This document shows positions 11,198 through 23,064 of a stretch of 64,000 nt of DNA, piece after piece. Source of the stretch: Cervus elaphus (Eukaryota > Chordata > Mammalia > Artiodactyla > Cervidae); assembly GCF_910594005.1 (NCBI RefSeq), contig NC_057838.1, positions 30,744,001 to 30,808,000 on the forward strand. Reading direction: 5' to 3'. How positions within the stretch are numbered: the first letter of the stretch is position 1; every line of letters begins with the position of its first letter. The position numbers and the translations under genes are program-made. The notes below the pieces were generated by a model. The model searched no databases. It was not told the DNA's origin and worked only from the letters and a program-made list of their open reading frames with translations.

Positions 11198-12341
11198 TGC
11201 CATGTGGGATACATGTGAGGGGCCCGAGAGATGGGGCACAGACAGAAAACATTCACTACTTATGCAGTTGCTTCGAAGGGTATAAGCAGGGGTCAGAGGA
11301 AGTGGAGACTGTATTACCAGGCTGGTTTGTGAAGGTCTTATGCAGGAGGTGACATACACATGGAGATGCCAAGACTGGAAAGCGGCTCCATGCAGAGGAG
11401 CTGTGCATGGGTTGGGGTGAGTAGGGGGTGGTGACCATCTGTCTGGATGGAAGGGCCAGCAGGAGGCAGGAAAGAGTAGGAAAAGATGGTACAGGCTGCT
11501 TTCTAAGAATAAGACTTGTCCAACCATAATCATCCTTTTAACCTCTTCCAGTGAAACAAACAAACAAACAAAAAAGCAACTCTCATACACAAGATTTAAA
11601 GCTCTCCTCTAAAATTTAGCTTAAGCTGCCAAAATTCTCATTCTTCAAGAAATGGAGGTCTGATAATTGGCTTGGTTCCAAGTTCTGTTCTGTGTTGGGT
11701 AACACTACTGTCTGATGATATAAAGGGCTGAGAACCACAGAGGGCTGCCCGGGCTGGCTTGGCCTTAAACCCAGTAGTTAGAGTATAGCCGCTGTGCATA
11801 GCCTGTTATCTCACGTTGGCTGCATAATTAGAACCTCAGTGGATGATGCAGGTGCTTATTTTCTGTCCTCTTTCCACCTTTATATCTTAGCTCTCATTTG
11901 TATGTGAAGCCTGAAATAACAACACGGTCTCCAGAGACTTTACCTTCTCTTGATAAAAGTCTTTGACCCAATTATGGTACCAGGGAAGGGTACTGAGACC
12001 ATGTCTTACCCTCTTCTCTCCCTCTGCTCTTAACCCCATGCTTCGCTAATAGAAAGTTGAAGATAGAGGGAGAATCTTAGATAATCCAAGTCACTGAATG
12101 CTCCCCTTTGTCTCATCCAGGTCTCTATGGCCAGTGGGTACTTTTTGACTTCATTGACCTGGAAAATAGCTTTTTTTTTTTTTTTTTTAAATACTGTTTT
12201 TGAGGTTTTGACTTATAATTACAACAGATAGTGAGGCAATGCATTCGTAGTAATAGGAAGAACTGGGATAACACTTGAGAGTGAATAAGATAAAATAATG
12301 AGTAATTGCTTTGTTTCTCGTATCACTACAATCTTAAAATT
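11198..12341. other. No recognised gene
   Basis: Contains a 131-codon minus-strand open frame (11195-11590) with no recognisable domain and a low-complexity A-rich start region. It overlaps the end of the LTR and is probably chance. A T tract is present at about 12172-12188. Confidence 0.45.
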
Positions 12342-12446
12342 ATCCTCTGATTTTTTTTTTTTAATTTTTATTTTTTTTTTTCCAGTGGGTTTTGTCATAC
12401 ATTGATATGAATCAGCCATGTATTTACATGTATTCCCAATCCCGAT

Positions 12447-12461
12447 CCCCCCCCCCCCCCT
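12447..12461. repeat. Poly(C) tract in L1 3' UTR
   Basis: An uninterrupted run of about 14 C (G on the L1 sense strand), at the place where ruminant L1 3' UTRs carry a G-rich tract. Confidence 0.9.
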
Positions 12462-12612
12462 CCCTCTCCACCCGATTCCTCTGGGTCTTCCCAGTGCACC
12501 AGGCCGGAGCACTTGTCTCATGCATCCCACCTGGGCTGGTGATCTGTTTCACCATAGATAGTATACATGCTGTTCTTTTGAAATATCCCACCCTCACATT
12601 CTCCCACAAAGT

Positions 12613-13175
12613 TCAAAAGTCTGTTCTGTATTTCTGTGTCTCTTTTTCTGTTTTGCATATAGGGTTATCGTTATCACCTTTCTGAATTCCATATATATGT
12701 GTTAGTATGCTGTAATGTTCTTTATCTTTCTGGCTTACTTCACTCTGTATAATGGGCTCCAGCTTCATCCATCTCATTAGGACTGGTTCAAATGAATTCT
12801 TTTTAATGGCTGAGTAATATTCCATGGTGTATATGTACCACAGCTTCCTTATCCATTCATCTGCTGATGGGCATCTAGGTTGTTTCCATGTCCTGGCTAT
12901 TATAAACAGTGCTGCGATGAACATTGGGGTGCACGTGTCTCTTTCAGATCTGGTTTCCTCAGTGTGTATGCCCAGAAGTGGGATTGCTGGGTCATATGGC
13001 AGTTCTATTTCCAGTTTTTTAAGAAATCTCCACACTGTTTTCCATAGCGGCTGTACTAGTTTGCATTCCCACCAACAGTGTAAGAGGGTTCCCTTTTCTC
13101 CACACCCTCTCCAGCATTTATTGCTTGTAGACTTTTCGATAGCAGCCATCCTGACTGGCATGTAATGGTACCTCA
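12613..13175 (-). pseudogene. L1 ORF2 C-terminal remnant
   Basis: A minus-strand open frame of about 187 codons holds the cysteine-bearing ORF2p C-terminal region. It begins RYHYMPVRMAAIEK, has CWRGCGEKGTLLHCWWEC (C-x3-C-x7-H-x4-C type), then the PLLGIH and MEYYSAIKKNSFEPVLMRW blocks, and ends at the ORF2 stop near 12613. It is well preserved but has no upstream part and cannot be expressed as ORF2p. The first codons past 13175 read across the inversion junction. Confidence 0.9.
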
Positions 13176-13587
13176 AAGACCAGAAACTATAAAACTCCTA
13201 GAGGAGAACATAGGCAAAACACTCTCCGACATAAATCACAGCAAGATCCTCTATGACCCACCTCCCAGAATATTGGAAATAAAAGCAAAACTAAACAAAT
13301 GGGACCTAATGAAACTTAAAAGCTTTTGCACTACAAAGGAAACTATAAGCAAGGTGAAAAGACAGCCCTCAGATTGGGAGAAAATAATAGCAAATGAAGC
13401 AACAGACAAAGGATTAATCTCAAAAATATACAAGCAACTCCTGCAGCTCAATTCCAGAAAAATAAATGACCCAATCAAAAAATGGGCCAAAGAACTAAAC
13501 AGACATTTCTCCAAAGAAGACATACAGATGGCTAACAAACACATGAAAAGATGCTCAACATCACTCATTATTAGAGAAATGCAAATC
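13176..13587 (+). pseudogene. L1 ORF2 segment, inverted
   Basis: A plus-strand frame of about 140 codons with GKTLSDINHSKILYDPP, LNKWDLMKLKSFCTTKET, QPSDWEKIIANEA, NDPIKKWAKELNRHFSKED and the REMQI end. In intact L1 this directly precedes the segment now on the minus strand at 13175. The frame is open but lacks EN and RT. Confidence 0.9.
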
Positions 13588-13599
13588 CTCTGATTTTTT

Positions 13600-13915
13600 G
13601 ATTGTCTGTCTCACCACCTATTTACTCCTTGACTTGTCCCGTTTATTCTACCTGCTTTCTCAAAGGTCCCTGATAACCCTCCTGGTAATTAAATTCAGTA
13701 ACTTTCTGCTCCTCACTATTTTTCATGTGGACATCACTTCCTTCTTAAATTATATTTCACCAGTAGCGTCTCTGATATTTTATTGTTTTTTTTTTTTTTT
13801 TTGCTTATTTTTCTGGATTTCCTTCTTCCTTTCTAAATATTCCTCCTCTGGCTCTTATTTTACCCTTAAATGCAAGGATTCTATTAATACTGAGATCTTC
13901 TCTTGATAACAGTTT
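13600..13915 (+). mobile_element. Possible L2 ORF2 fragment
   Basis: Weak resemblance to the L2 ORF2 stretch around 'ctggatttccttcttcc' and 'cctcctctggctcttat', interrupted by a T tract at about 13786-13802. A 102-codon plus frame crosses it by chance or as an L2 relic. Confidence 0.3.
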
Positions 13916-14984
13916 CTTTTTTTTTTTTTTTAATACTTTTGACCTGACTATGTCATATAACTGTCATGTCTTTGTTTACTTTCTTCTCTCTAAAGCTAAA
14001 CTCTGTTGAGCTGAATTTCTAGCTGCCTATAATAGACATTTGCATCCAGCTCTCCTTCTGATACCTGTTAGTGTGTTGCAAAAACTCTCGGTAGATACAG
14101 CCTCTAAACCATTCTCTTCCATGACTCAGGCATTTAATTTCCTGTGTGTACATCAAGAGTGTCACATATCTTAAGTTCTAGGACTCCGAACAGTGGTCAG
14201 AGTCCTAGACCAGTGTTATGTGAGCCTAGTAGGTCAGAGTCCAGTGACCTAGTAGTCCACTGCAAGCTGCTAACACAACAGTCCTCTCTAGATTGATTTC
14301 TGGCAGGAGTTATATACAGTGTGAGTCACATAGAGACATATATTTGTTATAACACTGTGTCCACTCACAATGGATACATCATTGTACTTTCAAAAGAAGG
14401 GTCAACCCCACCGTGTCCATCCTTACTGGAGCGTGTCTTATTCATTCCTTTCCCTGCCTTCCCTTCCTCTGCTACTGCTGGCCAAAGGCTATCTAAGTAG
14501 ACATGCAAGAAGTCATGAAGGCTTCCCCCACCTTTTATTGCCTTGTCTCTTGCAAATGAAGGTCATTGGAATTTGCAGAAAATGGAACACAGTAACTTGG
14601 ACTTTGTAGACATGGTCAGATGAGGATTGTGGGGGTCAACCATCCAGGGGACCTGCAGCTATGCACTGCTTCTGTACCTCCCAGACAAGCTGGCCTTTTT
14701 CTTTCCCTAGGCTCTCTCAGTATGTTCTTTATTTTTGCCAATGGAATCACTGACCATCCAGTTACCCACACTTTGTACTCTGGAGCTGCCTTTGCTTCTG
14801 GTTAGGATGCTATTGAAATACTATAGCCACATGGTAATAAGGATCTGTCTAAACGGCACTGAAGTCATGGCTGTGGAAATGGAGAGGGAGGGACAAGTAC
14901 AGAAAAGAAATTAAGTGATGAATTTAATGAGACTTGAGAGTTCATTATGAAGTCAGGGTGAAAGAGAAGGTGGAGTCAGATAGC
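13916..14984. other. No recognised gene; two hairpins
   Basis: Unique sequence with two close inverted repeats at 14177-14209 and 14230-14252. The longest frame has 79 codons and is unrecognised. Confidence 0.5.
14177..14209. repeat. Perfect 10-bp inverted repeat
   Basis: tctaggactc (14177-14186) and gagtcctaga (14200-14209), loop 13 nt. A second inverted repeat taggtca/tgaccta follows at about 14230-14252. Confidence 0.85.
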
Positions 14985-15075
14985 AATAATAGTTAACATC
15001 CATGGAAACCTTACTTATGTGCTGGGCGTTATTCCAAGTTCTACACATATCATCTCCATTAAGCAGTTGTAAATA
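14985..15075 (-). mobile_element. MIR SINE fragment
   Basis: 'ttatgtgctgggcgttattcc', cut after 'tatgtgctggg', followed by 'acacatatcatctccatt' gives the antisense MIR end. Short and diverged. Confidence 0.5.
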
Positions 15076-16190
15076 GGTTAATGTTGAAGTTTGATCTGAA
15101 CCAGCTGGCGGTATAAGTCAATGCCACCCCAAAGAAAATCCATGGACCAGTGTCGGTCCACAAACTGTTGCTATTGATCCATGTTGCCCTGAGCATAAAA
15201 ACTAAAAGTAAAGATTAGAAACTTTGATTACAAGATGATAGAGCAAGTTTATGTAATAGTACAATCCTGATTTATATGTTTTGTGCCTTTCCTATGTCAT
15301 GCAATTCTTTTTTTTTTTTTTTTTTAATTTAGGAAGGGATCATCTAGAGGGTGTCTTGAGCCTTAATCACCAACCCCCACTAAATTCATTGTTTTGTTTG
15401 TTTACTCTAAGTAGTAGTTACTACTCTTAGTAATACTGTTGATTGGGTCTCATCTAAACAGTTTTTGTCTTTAAACCTTTTTTCATTGGTACTAAATGGT
15501 CCCACAGTTTTTAAGATAAATAATCCAAAGAGGTTTTATGGACACTCATAGTTGAGCTGGGTAAATGGGAAGAAAATATTGGAAGTTGGTTCAGTTTGTC
15601 TTTGAGGACAGGCTTAGTCTGGTCTATCCAGAACTGGGAAAGAGGGTGTTTTTTGTAAAGGTGGTGTGGGGTGTCTTATTACCACATTTGAGTCTGTTCA
15701 TCTGAATTCAGTACAATTGAGTCCCCGCATGAGGATACAAATCCTGTTCCCTGATGACCTATAGATCTAACTCTTCTTGACTTTGTCCTGGATCAGCTGG
15801 AAGGGGCCAGGATGACCTTTATGAGAAAGAAGAGAGCCTTGGAGATGAAACTCATGGTCTGTCTGATGATAACAGATACTTTCTGTTGAGCACTTGGTAT
15901 ATGTGGGCTTGTGTCCATAGATGGAATTAGCTACATAATCCCCAACTCTCTCTCACTGGCCTTGAACCTGAATAGCAACTGTGAGCATCACTCTCTTTGT
16001 TTCCTCTGGCTGGCTTTAATTATTTACATGATTTGCCTGGCCCCTATAATGTCTAATATTTTTATAAGTTTTATTTTAGAAACAAATTTTGTATCTTAAA
16101 AACAAAAAAACAAACACAAAAACAGTGCTACTTCTTAACACAAAATTTGATCCAGCAGGGGGTATAAAGAGCTAACTTTCAGATCTCAGC
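15076..16190. other. No recognised gene
   Basis: Unique AT-rich DNA with a T tract at about 15308-15326 and an A/CA-rich run at about 16097-16125. No convincing coding frame. Confidence 0.5.
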
Positions 16191-16194
16191 TCAG

Positions 16195-16640
16195 TCATGT
16201 ACTAGCTGTGGCAGAGAGGCGGCTGGTCTCTATTGCTGATGGCCTCTGCTCACAATGGTGTGTTCCTGCTGGGAAGTGGTTATCCAGCCAGACATTATTA
16301 CATTTTTTAGTTCCTCTGCATCTAGGTGGAACCATGTGATTTGTGCCAAGAAATAAAATGTGAGAGGCAATGATGCGTGTCACATCCCGACCTAAGAAGT
16401 TTCTAAGAATAGGGTATGCTTTCTTCACACTTTGTTACCTCTGTGATGCTCTCCTCAGCCATGTGTTGAAGGCTTTTGTTTCCTAAGATGCTCTTAACCT
16501 GGATTCCTGAGTAATTGCATGAAAATGAGCCTTGCCTGACCGGAAGTATTTGAATTGGACTTTAATTGGAGGAAGAAATGCCCTTTTAACAAGTGGGTCA
16601 CTGAGATTTTAGGACAGCCTGATACAGCTGTTAGCCTCTT
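16195..16640 (+). mobile_element. MaLR/MLT1-like LTR fragment (tentative)
   Basis: Blocks 'ccatgtgatttgtgcc', 'aaataaaatgtgagag', 'gatgcgtgtcacatcccg' and the tail 'gtcactgagattttagg' with 'gatacagctgttagcctc' follow the order seen in diverged MLT1-type LTRs. The subfamily is not resolved and it could be another ancient repeat. Confidence 0.4.
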
Positions 16641-16649
16641 GACTAAGAT

Positions 16650-16836
16650 GTTGGCTGTGTGACCTTGGGTGGGTTACTTTGCATTTTCATGCCTCAGTTT
16701 CCTGATCTGTGTAGAATGGAGAGAAAAGTATAGTCTGCCTCATAGAGCTGTGAGATTTAAATGGGGGTTATTTGTATAAAAGAGCATCTGCCTGCCACAT
16801 TGTAGGCATTCAGGAAATCTTAGCTGTTGTCCTTTG
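16650..16836 (+). mobile_element. MIR SINE
   Basis: A good sense MIR. It contains 'gctgtgtgaccttggg', 'gcctcagtttcctgatctg', 'gcctcatagagctgtgag' and 'attgtaggcattcagg', in consensus order. Confidence 0.88.
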
Positions 16837-17040
16837 CTTCATGGTTATTTCATTAATGGAGCCAAGACTGGTCTTTGTGGAAATGGGACTCAGCCTATTT
16901 CATCCTCAAATATGGTCAGACCACAGAGCCAATGTGGTGAAATGTAATATCTCCCTCCTCAAATCCAAGTAACAGTAGAAAATTCACCAGAAAAGTAGAA
17001 AATTTTATTGATTGTATTTTAATTTGCTACAGTTAGTTAG

Positions 17041-17305
17041 ATAATTGAATCGGACTTTCTTGAAATGGTTATCAGCTCAGTTGTATCCAGCTCTTTGTGA
17101 CTCCATAGACTGTAGCCTGCCAGGCTCCTCTGTCCATGGGATTTTCCAGGTAAGAATGCTGGAGTGGCTTTCCATGCCCTTCTCTAGAGAATCTTCTCAA
17201 CCCAGGAATCGAACCCGCGTCTCCCATACTGCAAGCAGATTTTTACTGTCTGAGCCATTAGGGAAGCCTGGGATAACTGAATAAGACTTCCTTGAAATAG
17301 CTGTC
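17041..17305 (-). mobile_element. Bov-tA SINE with long degenerate flanking repeat
   Basis: The antisense SINE (about 17074-17270) ends in 'tagggaagcc'. The 33 bases on either side (17041-17073 and 17273-17305) match at 26 of 33 positions, and five of the seven differences are transitions. If this is the TSD it is much longer than the 8-16 bp seen at other SINEs here. Confidence 0.9.
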
Positions 17306-20300
17306 CTGTCAGTTTCTTATTTTTCTTGGGCTGAGCCTATCAGCCATCAAATGGATGGCTAATGAGGAAAAATATGTCAAATTCCACTGAAAACAGATAC
17401 ATCATATTATTCTTTTCACTGTTGAGCAGGCACAGTGCCGTGGTGGGGAGTAGCCTTCGATTGTGTTAACTGTCTCTGGCATCTGACCCTCCTGTGACTG
17501 CATTTTTGTGGCACAGAACCTCAGTACAGAGAATTTTCCATTGTGCAGCTTATCTAAGTGGTTGGAGCTCCTAGCTTCTGGGTCTCTTCACATTCCACCC
17601 TGCCCCCTCCTCTGTAGCTTCTTCGGTCCCCTCCGTGTTAGCTAGGTAGAGCCAGGAAGAAGCACTTGGGAAAGCATAGCCTGGCTGTTGTGATGGTGAA
17701 GACACAGGAAGAGGAGAGAGGAGGAAGTTTGGAGCAGTCAAACCCAGGAAACTCCAGCCATTTATAGCAATCTGTCCTATAGGGCAATGTGTACCAGTTT
17801 CTCCCTGTTGACACTGTGTGAAAACTGTGTCATCATTTCCGCTCAGACCCACCCAACCCCCCTTTGCCTGACTCACTCTTGCTTTTTTCCCTATTAAGTT
17901 GATTGGAGTCCATATGCCTTCTTCACTGAATATAGTTCTTGTCTTGACTTAATTTAGTTAAAAAATCAACTCTGGCTTTACGTAAACTCACACGACCCCC
18001 CAATCCATGAAGTATCTTTTAATTAAAGGACCACTGGGAGACCTGGGCCCTTCGTCAGGACCTAGGGCATATCCCTCGTGTCCCTTCCATCCACATGCTG
18101 ATTTCTCCCCACATTCAGAAGGCAGCTCTGGAAGGAGCCTGTCAGCTTGGGGAAGGAAGCCAAGCAGATAATCAGGAAATCAAGTATTCCCCGGGAATGG
18201 GTATTTGGAGTGCAGCAAGTTCAATTTGCCAGATAATTTGCTTCCCACACTCAGCTTTACCTACAGCACAATGAAACACATTTCAATCTAAAATTGCCTC
18301 CTAACTCCAATCAGCATTAATTTAATAATACATATTCAACAGATATAAACACTTCCAATGACTGGAAAATGAGTACAGACCCACATATGTTTATGCTGAT
18401 ACTGGAGTTGAAATACAATTCCTTTCAGTGACAGCAATGGAAATGTTTCTCTGCTTTTCTCCCCCCTGCCAAAGGTGAAAATGCAATTTGCAAATTGCCG
18501 AGGGATTTACTTATTGGCAGGGTTGAGAGCCCTGGGATGCTTAGTTTTTTTGTTTGTTCACTAGGACTTTCTCTGCTGGACCTCACTGTGGTCCAACGAC
18601 TTTCTTCTCTAGTTAGAAAGCAGTCTACCTCTTTTAGTTGGTCTCAGGAGGCTCAGCTTAATCATCAGTGGTGATTTTATTTTCTTCTTTATTGAAGAAG
18701 ATGGGAAACTGAGAAAGCATTAGCATATTCTTGCCACCTTAGGCAAGCGGGCTATGCAAAAGCCTTTAGAACCAAGAGAACATCCAGAAATGGGGAGACT
18801 CCAAGGAGTCCTGCCTAAAAGATACACTGCCCCCCCACCCCCCCACAGGCCTCAGGACATCCCCAAGTGGAGCTTCCACTCTGGGAAAAATGTGAAAGAC
18901 CTAAAACTCCCCAGCAACTCAGATGGCTTTTTGTTGTTGTTAAAAGAAAGAATTTAACAGTTGAAAAAATAATGAAAAAAAAAATGAGGCTTTAATACAA
19001 AAGCAAATGGTAATGATTGCAGCAGCAGGAGTTTTATACCTTTAACTCTTGTCATAGTTTCATTTTCACAGGTTAAACATGTGACCTTGATAGACATATA
19101 ACGTGAACATGTGACAGTTTTACTTAACTCGTTCCTAAGGACATAGATGAGATGTTCAAGCTGATTATAAGAACAGTTGAGAAATTGGACATCTATATGA
19201 ACTTAGAAATGTTAGCATGAGTTTGCCAGGTTTGAAACAAAAGCTGATTAATGTATATAGAATAATAAAAACCTTAATGTATGGGGATATCTTTTGTACT
19301 GGGCATAAATTAACAAATTAACACATAACTTTACAGTGTCTTGAGCTCCAATCAGATAGTAAACAGTTCTGTCCAACGCAACGACAGTCTTCCAGAGAGC
19401 TAAATAGTTCCTTGCAAGCTTGTTAAGAGTGCCTTGGGGTGTCAGTGATGCAAAATGCCACTGTTCCCTGTGCCTGCCCTCGTTACCAACTGTTGGGTAA
19501 TGATCAAAGCGGATTCCCAAGCATTGGTCCATAGTCGCAATAGAACTTCGTAATCACTGTCTACATTTCTCTGACTACTTCTCATGCCAGAAGCTCCCCA
19601 TCCCCCACATCACTGCATGTCCCCAGGTCTCTGGACTTGAAGGCTGCATGGACTTTTCTCCCGCCACTCCTCTCAGAGTCTTTTCTCTTCCTTCTTCCAA
19701 CCTGGTGGTTCTTTCCATTTCCAATGTCAGTCTCACTAGATCTTCAGGCCTTTACGATTTTTTCTATCACAGACATCAGTCTTGTCTTTAAACCTACAAA
19801 TGGTCTTAGTGAACAAAATTCCATGGCAAAGACAGACAGATGGGTCAGGCCTAGAAGGCAAAGACTGAATTTTCCTTGGAGAAGGAAAGAGTCAGAAAAA
19901 AATAAGAATCCTCAAGCATTAGAGGTCGTTACTCCTGCCACTGACACAGTTCCCATCCAGCAGCAGGTATCTCAGAGATTCATGGCTCTGGAGATGTGAC
20001 AAGGATTTGACTTTCTTGGGCCATTGGACCCATTCTGGTAGCACCAATGTTTTCCCCTTTCCTGTCTACCAGACATGGACCTTCTTGATCAATCCTTGAA
20101 CTTAAAACTGCTTTGAAAAGTCCCAGTTCTCAGTCAGAAACTTGGTTAGATGCATTGCTTTTTCTTTTCCCATCCTTTGTTTTTGTGGATATATAATTAT
20201 TATTAACCATTTTGCCTATTTATACAGGCACATCCTTCCGTTGTAATACCAGGTTCTGATCAGTTAAGAAAAAAAAAAAAGATTTGAAGCTGACATTTCG

Positions 20301-20582
20301 TTGGGTTTCTCACAGGATCTAAGATGGAATGTGTTTGCTGGGTGTAAATAATTAAAGACATTCCCCGCCTTCAGTTGGAATCAGTAAGTGCAGAATTTGT
20401 TTACTTTTAAAATAGATCAGAAACATGGAAAGTGTGTGGGGCTCTAGGTTGGAAGTCCTGAGCTGTCCTCTGAGGATTCTTACAGGTTTCTGTACACCTT
20501 GGGTGAGTTCTGCAGACCCAGAGTGGGGAAGTCACCCTTAACCTTGAACCTTGAGTCATGCCAGGAGCTGGTGCTGGGAGGG
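17306..20582. other. Repeat-poor interval without recognised gene
   Basis: About 3.3 kb with no named repeat. Open frames reach 101 codons (17571-17876, minus) and 120 codons (19637-19999, plus) without recognisable domains. The stretch 18110-18540 has balanced composition and homeobox-like TAAT cores and could be conserved non-coding DNA (inference only). Confidence 0.5.
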
Positions 20583-20607
20583 GTGTGTGTGTGTGTGTGT
20601 GTGTGTG
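20583..20607. repeat. (GT)n microsatellite
   Basis: About 12 GT units, uninterrupted. Confidence 0.95.
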
Positions 20608-21718
20608 AGGGGTGAGGGTTGATGGATGATTGGGGCAGCATGAAAACTTATTCTCCTATTTCTTAGTACATGGCTTGTTTGACTAATTGCACCTTATACC
20701 TAGAATAGGACAATTGAGAGTCATCCTAAACATTATTTTTGTGCAATGCCTGAGGGATATAGTAGTGTTCATCACTGAGAAAGCTGCCTTTTTACAGATT
20801 TGCAAAGGTTCCTGGAGGGGGCTGTGAATGTTCCCTCTTAGCATGTGAACACTTGCTTCATTGTGGACAAGCTGCTGGAGGGAACTAGCCCACGCCCCTC
20901 CCCCATGAGTAGGGGGGTTGGGAAGAGGCCCATGGGCTCATTTCAAGAGTCCCTGAGGGTCCTGGACTAGATGCTTATTTACGTCTTTTATCAAGAGCTC
21001 TGACACTTGAGATTCCCAGCTTCCATACTGGATTCATTTCCCTTTAGAGAAGCTGTGAGCAAGGGATGTTAATGTGCTCACAGGATCACCCACTGTCTTT
21101 GTAACTCACATTTGCTGTCCTACGTAGCACTCACCACATGTGGCCTCTGGGTGCAGGTGTTACAAGCCAGGAGGCTTCTCCCTTTGAGTGCACTTTCATA
21201 TATTTCATCAGAGGGCCTAGTTCATCCACCAGGTCGTGGATCCTAGCTCTTGCTGAGCTCAGGGACATGCAGCTCACATCTGGATTCTGTGACATTAGCC
21301 TCAGCCACCTCTGCCCTGCGTTTCCTGCTTTTTGATCACTTCTTTCATCCTGGAGATCCTGAGTTATGGCTCTTGACTAAATTTTGGCACACATAGCATG
21401 AGGTAACCTGCCATTTCTCTGCCATTTCTCTTACATGGTGTGTGGCATGCCCATATCCTGTACATGGAATGCATAAGCTTTTAGAATTTGTACAGATGGG
21501 CTCGTTACGCCTTAGGAATTCTATCATTTCTGACATTTCTCATGAGAAGTAAGTGCAAGCTGCCATGCAGAGCAATGCTTCTCAAATGATCTGTGATGAA
21601 GGACCAGTGTTGTTCTTAAAATTTCTAAGCCATTGCAGGTGAGACTAACTAAAACCTATTGTAATTTTTGTTTATAATAAAAATTAATGAAATTAAAAAC
21701 ATAAAAAATATGAGTTCA
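20608..21718. other. No recognised gene or repeat
   Basis: Unique DNA. Open frames up to 65 codons. Nothing assigned. Confidence 0.5.
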
Positions 21719-22065
21719 CTTTTTAAATTCAAGATATAGTTGATGTAAAATATTATAGAATTTACTCATGTACAACATACTCCATTTATAGTTATTATAA
21801 TATATTGGCTGTATGCCCTGTGTTGTACAATATATCCTTGTAGCTTATTTGTTATACCTAGCAGTCCGCACCTCTTAATTCCCTACCCCTGTCATGCCCT
21901 TCCCCCTCCCTCTACACACTGGTAACCACTAATTGTTCTCTGTATCTGTGATTTGGTTTCCTTTTTGTTAACATTCACTAGTTGGTTTTATTTTTTTAAG
22001 ATTCCACATATAAATGATATCATGCAGTATTTGCCTTTCTCTACCTGATGTATTTCAGTTAACAT

Positions 22066-22707
22066 GAATAACACCCTCAGTTCAGTTCAGTTCAGTCGCT
22101 CAGTGGTGTCCGACTCTTTGCGACCCCATGAACCGCAGCACGCCAGGCCTCCCTGTCTATCACCAACTCCCGGAGTCCACCCAAACTCATGTCCATTGAG
22201 TCAGTGATGCCATCCAGCCATCTCATCCTCTGTCGTCCCCTTCTCCTCCTGACCCCAATCCCTCCCAGCATTAGGGTCTTTTCCAATGAGTCAACTCTTC
22301 ACACGAGGTGGCCAAAGTATTGAAGTTTCAGCTTCAGCGTCAGTCCTTCCAATGAACACTCAGGACTGATCTCCTTTAGGATGGACTGGTTGGATCTCCT
22401 TGCAGTCCAAGGGACTCTCAAGAGTCTTCTCCAACACCACAGTTCAAAGCATCAATTCTTTGGCACTCAGCTTTCTTTATAGTCCAACTCTCACATCCAT
22501 ACATGACTACTGGAAAAACCATAGCCTTAACTAAACAGACCTTTGTTGACAAAGTAATGTCTCTGCTTTTTAATATGCTGTCTAGGTTAGTCATATCTTT
22601 CCTTCCAAGGAGTAACCGTCTTTTAATTTCATGGCTGCAATCACCATCTGCAGTGATTTTGGAGCCCAGAAAAATAAAGTCAGTCCTATTAATAGCATAA
22701 TACCCTC
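22066..22707 (-). mobile_element. BovB 3' end nested in L1
   Basis: Imperfect 13-bp TSD ('gaataacaccctc' ending at 22078 and 'gcataataccctc' 22695-22707, 11 of 13 match). The BovB body is 22079-22694. Its left end carries the (agttc)n-like tail 'agttcagttcagttcag', the 3' terminus of the antisense element. Confidence 0.93.
22418..22694 (-). pseudogene. BovB ORF2 C-terminal fragment
   Basis: The minus frame has DFIFLGSKITADGDCSHEIK, RRLLLGRKDMTNLDS, KVCLVKAMVFPVVMYGCESW and a KAECQRIDALN block, the region after the RT domain. There is no EN or RT, and it breaks before the stop. This is a dead 5'-truncated copy. Confidence 0.88.
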
Positions 22708-22770
22708 CAAGTCCATCCATGTTGTTGCATATGGCAAAATTTTATTCTTTTCTAATGGCTAAGTAAATAG

Positions 22771-22974
22771 GGGCTTCCCAGGTGACTCAGTGGTAAAGAA
22801 TCCACCTGCTAAGCATGACACATGGATTTGATCCCTGGGTTGGGAAGATCCTCTAAAGAAGGAAGTGGTAACCCAGTCCAATATTCTTGCCTGGAGAATC
22901 CCGTGGATAGAGGAGCCTGATGGGCTACAGTCCATGGGGTTCCAAAGTCGCATACGAGCGGCTGACACTTCTGC
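22771..22974 (+). mobile_element. Bov-tA SINE nested in L1
   Basis: Begins 'gggcttcccaggtgactcag' and keeps the tail 'cttgcctggagaatcccg'. It interrupts the L1 between 'taatggctaagtaaat' and 'cataatgcatcttcttt'. Confidence 0.9.
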
Positions 22975-23064
22975 ACATAATGCATCTTCTTTATCTGTTC
23001 ATTGGTTGATGAACACTAGGGCTTCCGTATCTTAGCAATTGTAAATAATGCTGTGATGAGCATT

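Larger units (their letters stand above)
12342..13599 (-). mobile_element. Twin-primed (5'-inverted) ruminant L1
   Basis: The perfect 15-bp TSD atcctctgatttttt (12342-12356, 13585-13599) encloses two L1 parts in opposite orientation. 12357-13175 is the L1 3' end on the minus strand (poly(A) seen as poly(T), 3' UTR, ORF2 C-terminus). 13176-13587 is the immediately upstream ORF2 stretch, inverted onto the plus strand. In element order the inverted part ends at 'gcaaatc' and the non-inverted part starts at 'tgaggtacc', so about ten bases are lost at the junction. This is the signature of twin priming. Confidence 0.95.

Noticed and set aside
11195..11590. 131-codon minus-strand frame
   Set aside because: No domain or codon pattern recognised, and it overlaps the end of an LTR fragment.
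19637..19999. 120-codon plus-strand frame in the repeat-poor interval
   Set aside because: No recognisable product, splice context or start context; left as part of the unassigned interval.
22079..22098. Short tandem repeat agttc as a separate microsatellite
   Set aside because: It is the normal BovB 3' terminal repeat, also seen at 54226 and 52171.
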